Source: Methylobacterium sp. NMS14P
GTDB lineage: Bacteria; Pseudomonadota; Alphaproteobacteria; Rhizobiales; Beijerinckiaceae
NCBI RefSeq assembly: GCF_028583545.1
Contig: NZ_CP087106.1
Location: 5,439,001-5,503,000, forward strand
Length of the DNA: 64,000 nucleotides
Reading direction: 5' to 3'
A model generated the notes under the pieces. The model saw nothing but the letters and a program-made list of their open reading frames with translations, searched no databases and was not told the DNA's origin. Below, in pieces: positions 49,268 through 57,722 of this stretch. Numbering within the stretch: the stretch's first letter is position 1; each line of letters starts with the position of its first letter. A program made the position numbers and the translations under genes.

Positions 49268-50362
49268 ATGAGCCTGCTCCCCCCCGATTCCGTCGAGTTC
49301 ATCGGCTTCGTCGCGCCCCGCCACACCTCCGAGATCCACCCGGCCGCGGGGCCGTCCGTCGACCGCGACTACCTGAAGCTCCTGGCGCAGGCGCACGAAT
49401 GGGGCGGGTTCGACCGGGTGCTGGTGGCGTTCCATTCGACCGCGCCGGACGCGCTCCTGCTGGCCGGGCAGGTCGCCGCCGTGACGGAGCGGCTGGGGCT
49501 GATGATCGCCCACCGCACCGGCTTCACGGCGCCGACCGTGGCGGCGCGGCAGTTCGCGACCCTGGACCAGCTCACCGGCGGCCGGGTCGCGATCCACGTG
49601 ATCAGCGGCGGCGACGACCGGGAACTCGCCCAGGACGGCGACCACCTCACCAAGGACGAGCGCTACGCCCGCACCCGGGAGTTCCTCGACATCGTCCGGC
49701 AGAGCTGGACCGCCGCGGCGCCGTTCGACTACGCGGGCGACTACTACCGGGTCGCGCGCGGCTTCTCCGAGGTGAAGCCGGTGGACGCGATCCCGGTCTA
49801 TTTCGGCGGGGCCTCGCCGGCGGCGCTGGCGGTGGCCGGCCGCCACGCCGACACCTACGCCCTCTGGGGCGAGACGCACGCGCAGGTCGCCGAGCTGATC
49901 GGCCGGGTGCGGGCGGCGGCCGCGCCCCACGGACGGGCGCCGCGCTTCAGCCTGTCGGTCCGGCCGATCCTGGCCGAGACCGAGGCGCGCGCCTGGGAGC
50001 GCGCCGAGGACATCCTGGCCCGGACCCGGGCCGTCCGGGCCGCCAAGGGCCTCGGCCCGGCCGCGACGCCGCAGAACGAGGGCTCGAGGCGGCTCCTCGC
50101 GGCCGCCGCCGGGGGGCCGCGCCACGACAAGCGCCTGTTCACCGCCATCGCGGCCGAGACCGGGGCGGCGGGCAACTCGACCGCCCTGGTCGGCACCCCC
50201 GAGCAGGTCGCCGACGCCCTGCTCGACTATCACGACCTGGGCGTGCGGACCTTCCTGATCCGCGGCTTCGACCCGCTGGAGGACGCGCTCCAGTACGGCC
50301 GGTCGCTGCTGCCCGCCTTCCGGGCCGCCCTCGGGCGCCGCGGCGCCGCCGAGGCCGCCTGA
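49268..50362 (+). CDS. ssuD: FMNH2-dependent alkanesulfonate monooxygenase-like (SsuD, LLM family)
   Basis: 364 residues of the luciferase-like TIM barrel. FDRVLVAFHSTAPDALLLAGQ, TAPTVAARQFATLDQLTGGR and HVISGGDDRELAQDGD are segments typical of SsuD. It would release sulfite from alkanesulfonates using FMNH2 from a reductase, which I do not see in the window. The stop overlaps the next gene (TGATG). True SsuD identity versus another LLM enzyme is not settled by sequence alone. Confidence 0.82.
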   Translation: MSLLPPDSVEFIGFVAPRHTSEIHPAAGPSVDRDYLKLLAQAHEWGGFDRVLVAFHSTAPDALLLAGQVAAVTERLGLMIAHRTGFTAPTVAARQFATLDQLTGGRVAIHVISGGDDRELAQDGDHLTKDERYARTREFLDIVRQSWTAAAPFDYAGDYYRVARGFSEVKPVDAIPVYFGGASPAALAVAGRHADTYALWGETHAQVAELIGRVRAAAAPHGRAPRFSLSVRPILAETEARAWERAEDILARTRAVRAAKGLGPAATPQNEGSRRLLAAAAGGPRHDKRLFTAIAAETGAAGNSTALVGTPEQVADALLDYHDLGVRTFLIRGFDPLEDALQYGRSLLPAFRAALGRRGAAEAA

Positions 50363-51300
50363 TGCGCGCCGTCATCCTCGCCCTCCTGGCGATCCTGGCG
50401 ATCCGGCCGGCGCTGGCCCAGGACGTGCTGCGGGTCGGCGACCAGCGCGGCAATGCCCGCGCGCTGATGGAGGCGGCCGGCGTGCTCGACGGGCTGCCCT
50501 ACCGGCTCGACTGGAGCGAATTCCCGGCCGCCGCGCCCCTGCTCGAGGCGCTGAACGCCGGTGCGATCGACGCGGGCGGCGTCGGCGACGCGCCCTTCAC
50601 CTTCGCGGCCGCCGCCGGGGTTCCGGTGAAGGCCTTCCTGGCCTTCCGCAACCGGCAGGACGGGCTGGCGATCCTGGCGCTGAAGGATTCGCCCCTCCGC
50701 ACCGTGGCCGACCTGAAGGGCAAGCGCGTCGCGACGAACCGCGGCTCGATCGGCCACCAGGTGGTCCTGGCGGCGCTGGAGGAGGCGGGGCTGCCCGCCG
50801 ACAGCGTGACCTTCAGCTTCCTGCCCCCGGCCGACGCCAAGATCGCCCTGGCCTCCGGGGCGGTCGACGCCTGGTCGACCTGGGAGCCCTACACCTCCAC
50901 GGCGGAGCTCGCCGGCCTCGTCCGGGTGATCCGCGACGGCAACGGCATCACCCCGGGCCTGACCTTCGCGGTGGCGAGCGACGACGCGATCCGGACCAAG
51001 CGGGCGCTGCTCGCCGATTTCGGCGCGCGCCTCGCCCGCGCCCGGGCCTGGGCCCTGAAGGATCCGGCGCCCTACGCGGCCGCCTGGTCGAAGCTCATCG
51101 GCCTGCCGGAGGCGGTGCCGCTGCGCTGGTTCGGCCGCGCCGCCTACCGGGCCGTCCCGATCGACGCGTCCGTGATCGCCGACGAGCAGCGCAACATCGA
51201 TCTCTACGTCCGCGCCGGGCTGATCCCGAAGGCCCGCGCCCCGCGGGCCGAGGCGATCCTCGACACGAGCGTCTCGCAAACCGCCGCCGCCGTGCGATGA
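50362..51300 (+). CDS. Second ABC transporter substrate-binding protein
   Basis: 312 residues. Sec-type signal (about 1-19, ending ALAQ), then an SsuA/TauA-type binding protein with LKGKRVATNRGSIGHQVVLAALEEAGL and the WSTWEPYT motif. No permease or ATPase gene accompanies it, so it may share the importer encoded at 44.7-46.5 kb on the other strand. Start overlaps the SsuD stop codon. Confidence 0.86.
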   Translation: MRAVILALLAILAIRPALAQDVLRVGDQRGNARALMEAAGVLDGLPYRLDWSEFPAAAPLLEALNAGAIDAGGVGDAPFTFAAAAGVPVKAFLAFRNRQDGLAILALKDSPLRTVADLKGKRVATNRGSIGHQVVLAALEEAGLPADSVTFSFLPPADAKIALASGAVDAWSTWEPYTSTAELAGLVRVIRDGNGITPGLTFAVASDDAIRTKRALLADFGARLARARAWALKDPAPYAAAWSKLIGLPEAVPLRWFGRAAYRAVPIDASVIADEQRNIDLYVRAGLIPKARAPRAEAILDTSVSQTAAAVR

Positions 51301-51319
51301 TGGCGCTGGAGGATCCGAC

Positions 51320-51856
51320 ATGCACGACAGCGGCGACGACCACGGCCACAGCCACGCGCATGGCCACGCGCACGGCCACGTCCACGATCACGGGGCGTCC
51401 GAGCGCTGGAAGCACGACGGCGTGCGGGTGATCCCCGGCGACCGGCTCGACGCCAACACCGCGCAGACGCCCGGCATGTACCGGCAGGCGGCGATCAACG
51501 CCGCCCGGGTCGGCGCCCAGAAGATCTGGGCCGGCACGGTGGCGATCCAGCCCGACGCCAAGACCGGCGTGCACCACCACGGCGAACTGGAGAGCGTGAT
51601 CTACGTGGTCTCGGGCCGCGCCCGGATGCGCTGGGGCGACAAACTCGAGTACGTCGCCGAGGCCGGGCCGGGCGACTTCATCTTCGTGCCGCCCTTCGTG
51701 CCGCACCAGGAGATCAACGCCTCGACCGACGAGCCCCTGCAATGCGTGCTGGTGCGCTCCGACAACGAGGCGGTGGTGGTCAACCTGCCCGACGTCGAGG
51801 CCGCCGAGGCGCCCGAGACCGTGTACTGGGTCGACCCGATCCACAAGCATCCGTGA
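51320..51856 (+). CDS. Cupin-domain protein with His-rich N-terminal tail
   Basis: 178 residues. The first 24 residues alternate His with small or acidic residues (His at 2, 8, 10, 12, 14, 16, 18, 20, 22 and 24), a probable metal-binding tail. The cupin (about 70-150) has GVHHHGELES, with metal-binding His, and GDFIFVPPFVPHQE, with the second motif. No enzyme name is warranted. It lies between the binding-protein gene and an NtaA/DszA-like gene in the sulfur operon. Confidence 0.82.
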   Translation: MHDSGDDHGHSHAHGHAHGHVHDHGASERWKHDGVRVIPGDRLDANTAQTPGMYRQAAINAARVGAQKIWAGTVAIQPDAKTGVHHHGELESVIYVVSGRARMRWGDKLEYVAEAGPGDFIFVPPFVPHQEINASTDEPLQCVLVRSDNEAVVVNLPDVEAAEAPETVYWVDPIHKHP

Positions 51857-51875
51857 GAGACCGGAGACGACAGCG

Positions 51876-53222
51876 ATGAGCCGGGACCGCCAGCTGCATC
51901 TCGGCGCCTTCATGCGCCCGGTCGGCATCCACACGGCGTGGTGGCGCTATCCGGGCGGCTATCCGGACGCGAACTTCAACTTCGAGCACCTGGCGCACTT
52001 CGCCCGGCGGCTGGAGGCGGCGAAGTTCGACGCGTTCTTCATGGCCGACCATCTGGCGGTGATGAACATGCCGGTGGCGGCGCTCCGCCGCTCGGCCACC
52101 GTGACGTCGTTCGACCCGCTGACCCTGCTGCCGGCGCTCGCCGTGCTCACCGAGCGGATCGGCCTGATCGCCACCGCGTCGACCACCTACAACGAGCCCT
52201 ACCACGTCGCCCGCAAGTTCGCCTCGCTCGACCACATCTCGAAGGGGCGGGCCGGCTGGAACCTCGTCACCTCCGGCAACCCGGACGAGGCCCTGAACTT
52301 CGGCCGCGACGCGCATCTGGAGCACGCCACCCGCTACGCCCGGGCGCGCGAGTTCTTCGACGTGGTGACCGGCCTGTGGGATTCCTTCGCCGACGACGCC
52401 TTCACGATGGATCCGGAGAGCGGCCTGTTCTTCGATCCGGCGAAGATGCGCGTCCTCGACCACCGCGGCGACTTCCTGAAGGTGAAGGGGCCGCTCAACG
52501 TCGCCCGGCCGATTCAGGGCTGGCCGGTGATCGTCCAGGCCGGCGCCTCCGAGGCCGGCAAGCAGATCGCCGCCGAGACCGCCGAGATGGTGTTCGGCGC
52601 GGGCTCGACCGTGGAGGCGGCGCGGGCTTTCTACGCCGACGTGAAGGGCCGGATGCCGGCGGCGGGGCGCGACCCGGACCAGCTCAAGATCCTGCCCGGC
52701 TGCTTCATCGTCCTGGGCGAGACGGAAGACGAGGCGCAGGCCAAGAAGGCGCGCCTCGACGACCTCGTCCATCCCGACAGCGGCCTCGCCAACCTCTCGG
52801 TCCGCCTCGGGGTCGACGCGACGGGCTTCGCCCTCGACGCGCCGCTGCCTGAGCTCCCCGAGAGCAACGCCAGCAAGAGCGGGCAGGCCCAGATCGTCGA
52901 CTACGCCCGGCGCACCGGCGCGACCGTGCGGGAGCTCGCCCGCAAGGTCGGCGGCTACGGCGGCCTGCAGATGGTCGGCACGCCCGCGCAGGTGGCCGAC
53001 CGGATGGAGGAGTGGCTGGAGACGCGCGCCTGCGACGGCTTCAACGTGATGTTCCCGTTCGTGCCCGAGGGGCTCGACGACGTGGTCGACCGGCTGGTGC
53101 CGGAGCTGCAGCGGCGCGGGCTGTTCCGCCGGGACTACGCCGGGACGACGCTGCGCGACCATCTCGGCCTCGCGCGGCCGGCCAACCGTTACTTCCCGCC
53201 CGACGTCCCGCCGCCCGCCTGA
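51876..53222 (+). CDS. NtaA/SnaA/DszA-family flavin-dependent monooxygenase
   Basis: 448 residues, the full length of the NtaA/DszA group of LLM monooxygenases. Recognisable are FNFEHLAHFARRLEAAKFDAFFMADH, STTYNEPYHVARKFASLDHISKGRAGWNLVTS near 108-138 and NVARPIQGWPVIVQAGAS. Members oxidise nitrilotriacetate, sulfones such as dibenzothiophene sulfone, or dimethylsulfide derivatives. With the SfnB/DszC-like and SsuD-like genes it completes an organosulfur-oxidation set. Last gene of the operon. Confidence 0.87.
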   Translation: MSRDRQLHLGAFMRPVGIHTAWWRYPGGYPDANFNFEHLAHFARRLEAAKFDAFFMADHLAVMNMPVAALRRSATVTSFDPLTLLPALAVLTERIGLIATASTTYNEPYHVARKFASLDHISKGRAGWNLVTSGNPDEALNFGRDAHLEHATRYARAREFFDVVTGLWDSFADDAFTMDPESGLFFDPAKMRVLDHRGDFLKVKGPLNVARPIQGWPVIVQAGASEAGKQIAAETAEMVFGAGSTVEAARAFYADVKGRMPAAGRDPDQLKILPGCFIVLGETEDEAQAKKARLDDLVHPDSGLANLSVRLGVDATGFALDAPLPELPESNASKSGQAQIVDYARRTGATVRELARKVGGYGGLQMVGTPAQVADRMEEWLETRACDGFNVMFPFVPEGLDDVVDRLVPELQRRGLFRRDYAGTTLRDHLGLARPANRYFPPDVPPPA

Positions 53223-53299
53223 GGGCGGCCGGGCGCCGAACAACGCCGAGAAGCGCGGGTTGAACCACAGGTGATCCCACATGTCTGAAGGGAACCTGT

Positions 53300-53932
53300 A
53301 TGCGCCTGTTCAACCTGCTCCGCGGGGCCGCGGCCCTGACCGCCCTCACCACGATCCCGGCCGCCGCCCTCGCCCAGGAGGGCGGCCCGTGCACGGACGC
53401 CATCGCCCAGCTCAGGCGGGACATGGGCAACCAGGTCGGGATGGGGGCGCCCACCTCCGAGCCCGATTACGGGCAGCGCAAGGGGCCGGAGAACGCCGCG
53501 AGCCAGCAGACGGCCGGCACGGCGGGCGACGCCACGGGCAGCACGGCGAAGCCGGTCGGAACGCCCGACACGGACCGCGCCCAGAAGGGCGGCGCCTCCC
53601 GCGAGAGCGGCGGCACGCCCGGGACCGTGGGCGGGGTGTCGGGACCGGTCGGGGCGGCGAGCGGCATGGGGCAGGCCGACGATGTGGCCAGCGGCCGGAT
53701 CGCGACCTCGCCGGCCGATGTCCGTCGCCAGTCCGAGAACCGGCCGACGGCGGCCGCCGCGGCCGCGCAGGGCGGCGACGCCAAGGCCTCGCCGGGCCTC
53801 GCCTCGGAGGACAAGGTCTCGCAGGCCAAGACCGCCCTTCAGCGCGCCGTCGACCTCAACGCGAAGGGCGACCAGAGCTGCCGGGATGCCGTCCAGGAGG
53901 CCCGCAACCTGCTGCCGAAATCGGATCGCTGA
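53300..53932 (+). CDS. Exported low-complexity hypothetical protein
   Basis: 210 residues. Signal peptide with cleavage after ALA at about residue 25 (AAALAQEG). A conserved-looking N-terminal piece with one Cys (GGPCTDAIAQLRRDMG) and a helical C-terminal piece with one Cys (SCRDAVQEARNLLP) flank a long Gly/Ala/Ser/Thr/Pro-rich middle. The two cysteines could pair. Family and function unknown. Start at 53300 has an AAGGGAA site. Confidence 0.7.
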   Translation: MRLFNLLRGAAALTALTTIPAAALAQEGGPCTDAIAQLRRDMGNQVGMGAPTSEPDYGQRKGPENAASQQTAGTAGDATGSTAKPVGTPDTDRAQKGGASRESGGTPGTVGGVSGPVGAASGMGQADDVASGRIATSPADVRRQSENRPTAAAAAAQGGDAKASPGLASEDKVSQAKTALQRAVDLNAKGDQSCRDAVQEARNLLPKSDR

Positions 53933-54267
53933 GGGTTTGCGGCGCCGGGAGCTGACACAGGCGAGTTCGCCCCGGCACGACCGGTGACAGGCTCGATCCG
54001 CCGACGGCTCGCCGTCGGTGTGGCCCCGCCCCAACGTTCCTCCGACACGGCAGGGTGGGGCCACGCTTCCGAGCGCGGGCGGAGGCCCGGTTCGACGTCG
54101 CGCGTGCGGCGATGCCGAGACCCCGCGGCGGATCTCGCCCATGCCGGCCTGCGGGACGATCCGCGGGCTCGGCCGCGAACTGGCCCGCGCCGCGCTGATG
54201 AGCCGGGCGAACCGCCGGTGGCTTCGCCGGGTTGTCGAGGCGAGGTCGCGCACTGGCGGGAGGAAAC
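53933..54267. other. Intergenic region, nothing recognised
   Basis: 335 bases between the exported unknown protein and the orphan receiver gene. GC-rich; no gene, strong hairpin or repeat found. It should hold the promoter of the receiver gene. Confidence 0.4.
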
Positions 54268-54648
54268 GTGCCCGAGGCTGTTCCTCCCCTGTCCGGGTGC
54301 CGCGTCCTCGTCGTCGAGGACGAGTATCTCATCGCCAGCGAGGTCAAGCGCTGGTTGCGCAGCGCCGGGGCCGAGGTGATCGGCCCGGTCCCGCGGGTCG
54401 AACTGGCCCTGGATCTGATCGCCGAGACCCAGCCCGACGCCGCGGTGCTCGACGTCAATCTGGGCGACGGGAACACCGTCTACCCGGTCGCCGACCGGCT
54501 GGGCGTCCTCGGCGTGCCGTACCTGTTCGCCACCGGCGACGTGCGGGTCTCCGGCGCCGCCGCCGAGACCAGGCGGCCCATCCTCGAGAAGCCGTTCGTG
54601 GCGGCGGAGCTGGTCCGGGCCGTGACCAAGCTGGTCGCGGCTCCCTGA
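54268..54648 (+). CDS. Orphan single-domain response regulator
   Basis: 126 residues, GTG start after a GGGAGGAAAC ribosome site. Receiver domain with the acidic VVEDEYLI motif, phospho-acceptor Asp in VLDVNLGDGN near 62 and the conserved lysine near the end (ILEKPFVAA). The D-V-N-L-G-D-G pattern resembles Rhizobiales receivers of the HWE-kinase/CheY-like type. No kinase gene is adjacent, so its partner is encoded elsewhere. Confidence 0.83.
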   Translation: MPEAVPPLSGCRVLVVEDEYLIASEVKRWLRSAGAEVIGPVPRVELALDLIAETQPDAAVLDVNLGDGNTVYPVADRLGVLGVPYLFATGDVRVSGAAAETRRPILEKPFVAAELVRAVTKLVAAP

Positions 54649-54673
54649 GCTCGCAGGGCCGGCCGGCGCGGCC

Positions 54674-55534
54674 TCAGAGGGGACCCGGTCCCGGATGCGG
54701 GCCCATGCGCCGGCGGTCGTGCTCGATGGCGAAGACGTGGGCGTAGAGGTTCGCGACCCAGCCCCGCCCCTCGACCGTGAGGTCCAGGAACCGGATCGCG
54801 TCCCCGATCACGGGCTCGATCTTGCCCCAGAAGAACGACGGGTAGCGCTCCGCGAGGTCGGCCGGGCTGTCGTAGCCGAGTTCCGCGTTGACGCCGATCT
54901 CGGCGAATTCGTGGAACAGGGCATTCAATTTGCGCGGGTAGAGCGGGTCGCCGAGCTGACCGATCAGGTCGGCCGCCCGCAGGAGGCCGGCCTCGGTTCC
55001 GGTCTCGCGATGGGAATCGTCCTCCGGGACCGGGAAGCGGGTCAGCTCGATCGCCCGGATGACCCGGGACGCGTCGACGAGATCGTGTGTGCCGAAGCGC
55101 TCCTGGACGGCCAGCTTCGAGCGCTCGACGTGGTAGGGCGCCAGCGCCGCGTCCGAGGCGCCCCGGGGCAGGCTGACGGTCGTGCCCTGCGCGTCGACGA
55201 CGAAGGCCTGCAGCCGGTCCCCCGCGCAGACGCCGCGCACGTAACCGATATCGTGGTAGAGGGCGGCCAGGATCATGTGCAGCCAGTCCTCGGGCGTGAT
55301 GCCCTGCTGCAGGAAGCGGCCGCGGAGGATGTCCTGGGCGACCAGGGTGACGAGGGCCGTGTGGTCGCCGTCGTGGTAGAGGGCGTCGCTCCCGACGATC
55401 CGCTCGATCGTCAGGCGCGCCGCGGCCTCGATGATCTCGGCGTAGCGCGGCTCCCGGCTGCCGAAGGTCCGCTGGTAGGTGAGGGCCAGGTGCTCGCCGA
55501 GGGCGTCGGCGAGCATCTTGGTCGCGTCGAACAT
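54674..55534 (-). CDS. HD-domain metal-dependent phosphohydrolase-like protein
   Basis: 286 residues. His/Asp ligands of an HD domain are visible at His54-His58 (YHDGDHT) and His94-Asp95 (ALYHDIGYVR). Later acidic and His residues (SHRETGTEAGLLRAADLIGQLGD) complete the site. HD proteins hydrolyse nucleotides or phospho-diesters; the substrate is unknown. It is convergent with the orphan receiver gene (25 bases apart) and lies near the polyphosphate kinase gene, but a functional link is not shown. Confidence 0.82.
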   Translation of the reverse strand: MFDATKMLADALGEHLALTYQRTFGSREPRYAEIIEAAARLTIERIVGSDALYHDGDHTALVTLVAQDILRGRFLQQGITPEDWLHMILAALYHDIGYVRGVCAGDRLQAFVVDAQGTTVSLPRGASDAALAPYHVERSKLAVQERFGTHDLVDASRVIRAIELTRFPVPEDDSHRETGTEAGLLRAADLIGQLGDPLYPRKLNALFHEFAEIGVNAELGYDSPADLAERYPSFFWGKIEPVIGDAIRFLDLTVEGRGWVANLYAHVFAIEHDRRRMGPHPGPGPL

Positions 55535-55591
55535 GGGTTCCTCGCCGTCAGCTGCGTCGGGCGGCGCCGCGCCCGGCCGGGTCGATGGAGA

Positions 55592-55867
55592 TCACGCGGA
55601 TCGCTCCCCGCGATCGACGAGCCGCTCTTCGAGATAGGCCGCCGCGTCCGCGTAGAGTTCGTAGCGGCGCAGCAGCACCGCGCGCTCGTCGGGCTTCGTC
55701 GCCGCGTCGAGCTTGGCGTGGGCCTTGTCGGCGCGGGCGCGCAGCTTCCCGGCGAGCTTCTCGAAGGCGGCATCGATGCGCGCGCCGACCTTCTCGCCCT
55801 CGGCGCGAGCCGGATCCGGGTCGTCCCGCCGACGCTTCGGCGCGGACCTCGTCGCTTCTCCAGCCAT
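55592..55867 (-). CDS. Small charged coiled-coil hypothetical protein
   Basis: 91 residues, strongly charged: a basic N terminus (APKRRRDDPDPAR) then a long amphipathic helix (ARIDAAFEKLAGKLRARADKAHAKLDAA, 29-56). No enzymatic motif. It lies upstream of the HD gene in the same orientation and divergent from ppk2. Function unknown. Confidence 0.6.
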   Translation of the reverse strand: MAGEATRSAPKRRRDDPDPARAEGEKVGARIDAAFEKLAGKLRARADKAHAKLDAATKPDERAVLLRRYELYADAAAYLEERLVDRGERSA

Positions 55868-56021
55868 GACGCATCTCCGGTCGCCCCGATCGGTGGCGAG
55901 ACCGTATGACGGAACGATCACGGGCGCGACATGGGATCGGCCGCCGACGGCGCGGCGCTTTCTCCGGCGTGTCACGGAACACTGCTCTAGCTCGGCCCCG
56001 CGACGCGCAGGAGAACCGGCG

Positions 56022-56957
56022 ATGCGGCCCGACGACAGCTCTGCCCTGGATACGACCCTGGATGCTACCCTGGAGGCGATCCGGCGCGACCTCGCCGACA
56101 GCTACGACGAGGAGCTGGAACTCGGGCTCGAGGAGGAGCGCCTCGACCGGCTCGCGGCCGACCTCGGCGGCGAACCGCTCGATCGGCTCGACCGCAAGGT
56201 CTATTTCCGCGAACTGCTCCGGCTGCAGCACGAGCTGGTCCGCCTCCAGGACTGGGTGCAGGATCGGAAGCTCCGCGTGGTCGTGCTGTTCGAGGGGCGC
56301 GACTCGGCCGGCAAGGGCGGCGTGATCAAGCGGATCACCCAGCGCCTCAATCCCCGCGTCTGCCGCGTGGCCGCCTTGCCCGCCCCGAGCGAGCGCGAGC
56401 GCACGCAGTGGTATTTCCAGCGCTACGTCTCCCACCTGCCCGCCGGCGGCGAGATCGTGCTGTTCGACCGCTCCTGGTACAACCGCGCCGGCGTCGAGCG
56501 GGTCATGGGCTTCTGCACCGAGGCGGAGGTCGAGGAGTTCTTCCGGTCGGTCCCCGAGTTCGAGCGCATGCTGGTGCGCTCCGGCATCGTCCTCGTGAAA
56601 TACTGGTTCTCGATCACCGATGCCGAGCAGGAATTCCGCTTCCAGATGCGGATCCGCGATCCGCTGAAGCAGTGGAAGCTGTCGCCCATGGATGTCGAAT
56701 CGCGCCGGCGCTGGGAGGACTACACCCGGGCGAAGGAGGACATGCTGGCCCGGACCCATATCCCGGAGGCGCCCTGGTGGGTGGTCGAGGCGGTGGACAA
56801 ACGGCGGGCCCGCCTGAACTGCATCAGCCACCTGCTCGGCCAGATCCCCTACGGCAGCGTCGAGCATCCGCCGGTCCATCTGCCCGAGCGCCTGCGGCAC
56901 GCCGACTACGTGCGCGGTCCGGTCCCCGCCGCGATGGTCGTGCCGGGCGCGTACTGA
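56022..56957 (+). CDS. ppk2: Polyphosphate kinase 2 (PPK2)
   Basis: 311 residues. The PPK2 core has Walker A at 91-100 (EGRDSAGKGG), the lid region near 120-135 (PSERERTQWYFQRY) and Walker B at about 148-156 (LFDRSWYNRAGVE). PPK2 enzymes phosphorylate nucleoside mono- or diphosphates from polyphosphate. The N-terminal 50 residues are an acidic extension. Start at 56022 follows a GGAGAA site. The nearby Pho-box element at 57.3 kb fits a phosphate theme, but linkage is inference. Confidence 0.92.
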   Translation: MRPDDSSALDTTLDATLEAIRRDLADSYDEELELGLEEERLDRLAADLGGEPLDRLDRKVYFRELLRLQHELVRLQDWVQDRKLRVVVLFEGRDSAGKGGVIKRITQRLNPRVCRVAALPAPSERERTQWYFQRYVSHLPAGGEIVLFDRSWYNRAGVERVMGFCTEAEVEEFFRSVPEFERMLVRSGIVLVKYWFSITDAEQEFRFQMRIRDPLKQWKLSPMDVESRRRWEDYTRAKEDMLARTHIPEAPWWVVEAVDKRRARLNCISHLLGQIPYGSVEHPPVHLPERLRHADYVRGPVPAAMVVPGAY

Positions 56958-57032
56958 CCGCGGCGCGGGGAGCGGCGCGGGGAGCGGCGGGGAGTCGTGA
57001 TCCTGTCGCGGTGGCGCGGCTATAGCGCCGCC

Positions 57033-57296
57033 ATGGCGAAGCGCCCGATGACTCTCGACCTGTTCACGACCCTGGATATCGTCGATGACGACGTCTCGGC
57101 CGTCGTCGACGCCTATCTGGCCGATCCCACGCCCGGTTCGGTGGCGTTCGGGGACGGCTTCCGCATCGACCCCGCGGCCGCGGTGGCCTCGCATCCCTTC
57201 GCCCGGACGCTGATCGATCAGCCCTGGGCCGATGCCGGGCTGCGCCGGGCCGCCATCCGCGCCGCCATCCTGCTGGCGGAGCCGGAGCGGGCCTGA
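57033..57296 (+). CDS. Small hypothetical protein
   Basis: 87 residues. Acidic, with DIVDDDVSAVVDAYLADPT and a final helix AGLRRAAIRAAILLAEPERA. No known domain. It starts 76 bases after ppk2 in the same direction, so it may be co-transcribed. The ribosome site before the ATG is poor. Confidence 0.5.
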   Translation: MAKRPMTLDLFTTLDIVDDDVSAVVDAYLADPTPGSVAFGDGFRIDPAAAVASHPFARTLIDQPWADAGLRRAAIRAAILLAEPERA

Positions 57297-57331
57297 CCCG
57301 ATCGGCCGCGTGTCGCGCGTCGGTCGCGCAA

Positions 57332-57349
57332 CAGTCATGCGGCTGTCAT
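57332..57349 (+). promoter_or_regulatory. Pho box (PhoB binding site)
   Basis: CAGTCAT-GCGG-CTGTCAT: two 7-base direct repeats with a 4-base spacer (11-base period). This matches the Rhizobiales Pho box CTGTCAT-N4-CTGTCAT at 13 of 14 positions. It would place a promoter reading toward higher coordinates. Confidence 0.62.
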
Positions 57350-57405
57350 GGGCAGGATGGCAGGTCGCCGCCACGGCGAACCTCCCGACCCTATGCCGCC
57401 ACTCC

Positions 57406-57435
57406 GCCCGCCCGGTCCTGCCGTGGCGGGCTTTT
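57406..57435 (+). terminator. Intrinsic terminator
   Basis: GCCCGCC (57406-57412) and GGCGGGC (57425-57431) pair perfectly around a 12-base loop, and TTTT follows at 57432-57435. It ends 86 bases after the Pho box. Confidence 0.68.
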
Positions 57436-57722
57436 GTCTGCCCGCGGGACGGCCTTCCGCACGACGCGCTCCGGATCGGTGCGCCGCCCGGTCCCGGACC
57501 CGGGCGGCGTCGCTCCGCCGGTTCCTACGCCTAAAACGGTACGCGCGCGGCCCTCCGCCTGCACGACGCTCGGTTGTATTCTCGGGCGAATACGGGGCGG
57601 ATGAACGGCGTGCCGCCGCGGTGAACGGTTGGTTTACCCAACCCGGACAATTGCGCCGACCGCCCCGATCCGGGCGCGATCGGCGGGCGTTCTACGGGCA
57701 GTCCCACCGGAGACGTGCTGTC

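Larger units (their letters stand above)
57297..57722. other. Intergenic region holding a Pho box and a terminator
   Basis: 426 bases with no supportable large gene. A Pho-box-like element lies at 57332-57349 and an intrinsic terminator at 57406-57435 (both annotated). The rest (57436-57722) shows no strong signal apart from the ribosome site of the small open frame at 57723. Confidence 0.5.

Noticed and set aside
57348..57722. Long frame preceding the 24-residue small protein
   Set aside because: It crosses the terminator hairpin and has Arg/Pro-rich composition; only the last 24 codons have a ribosome site.
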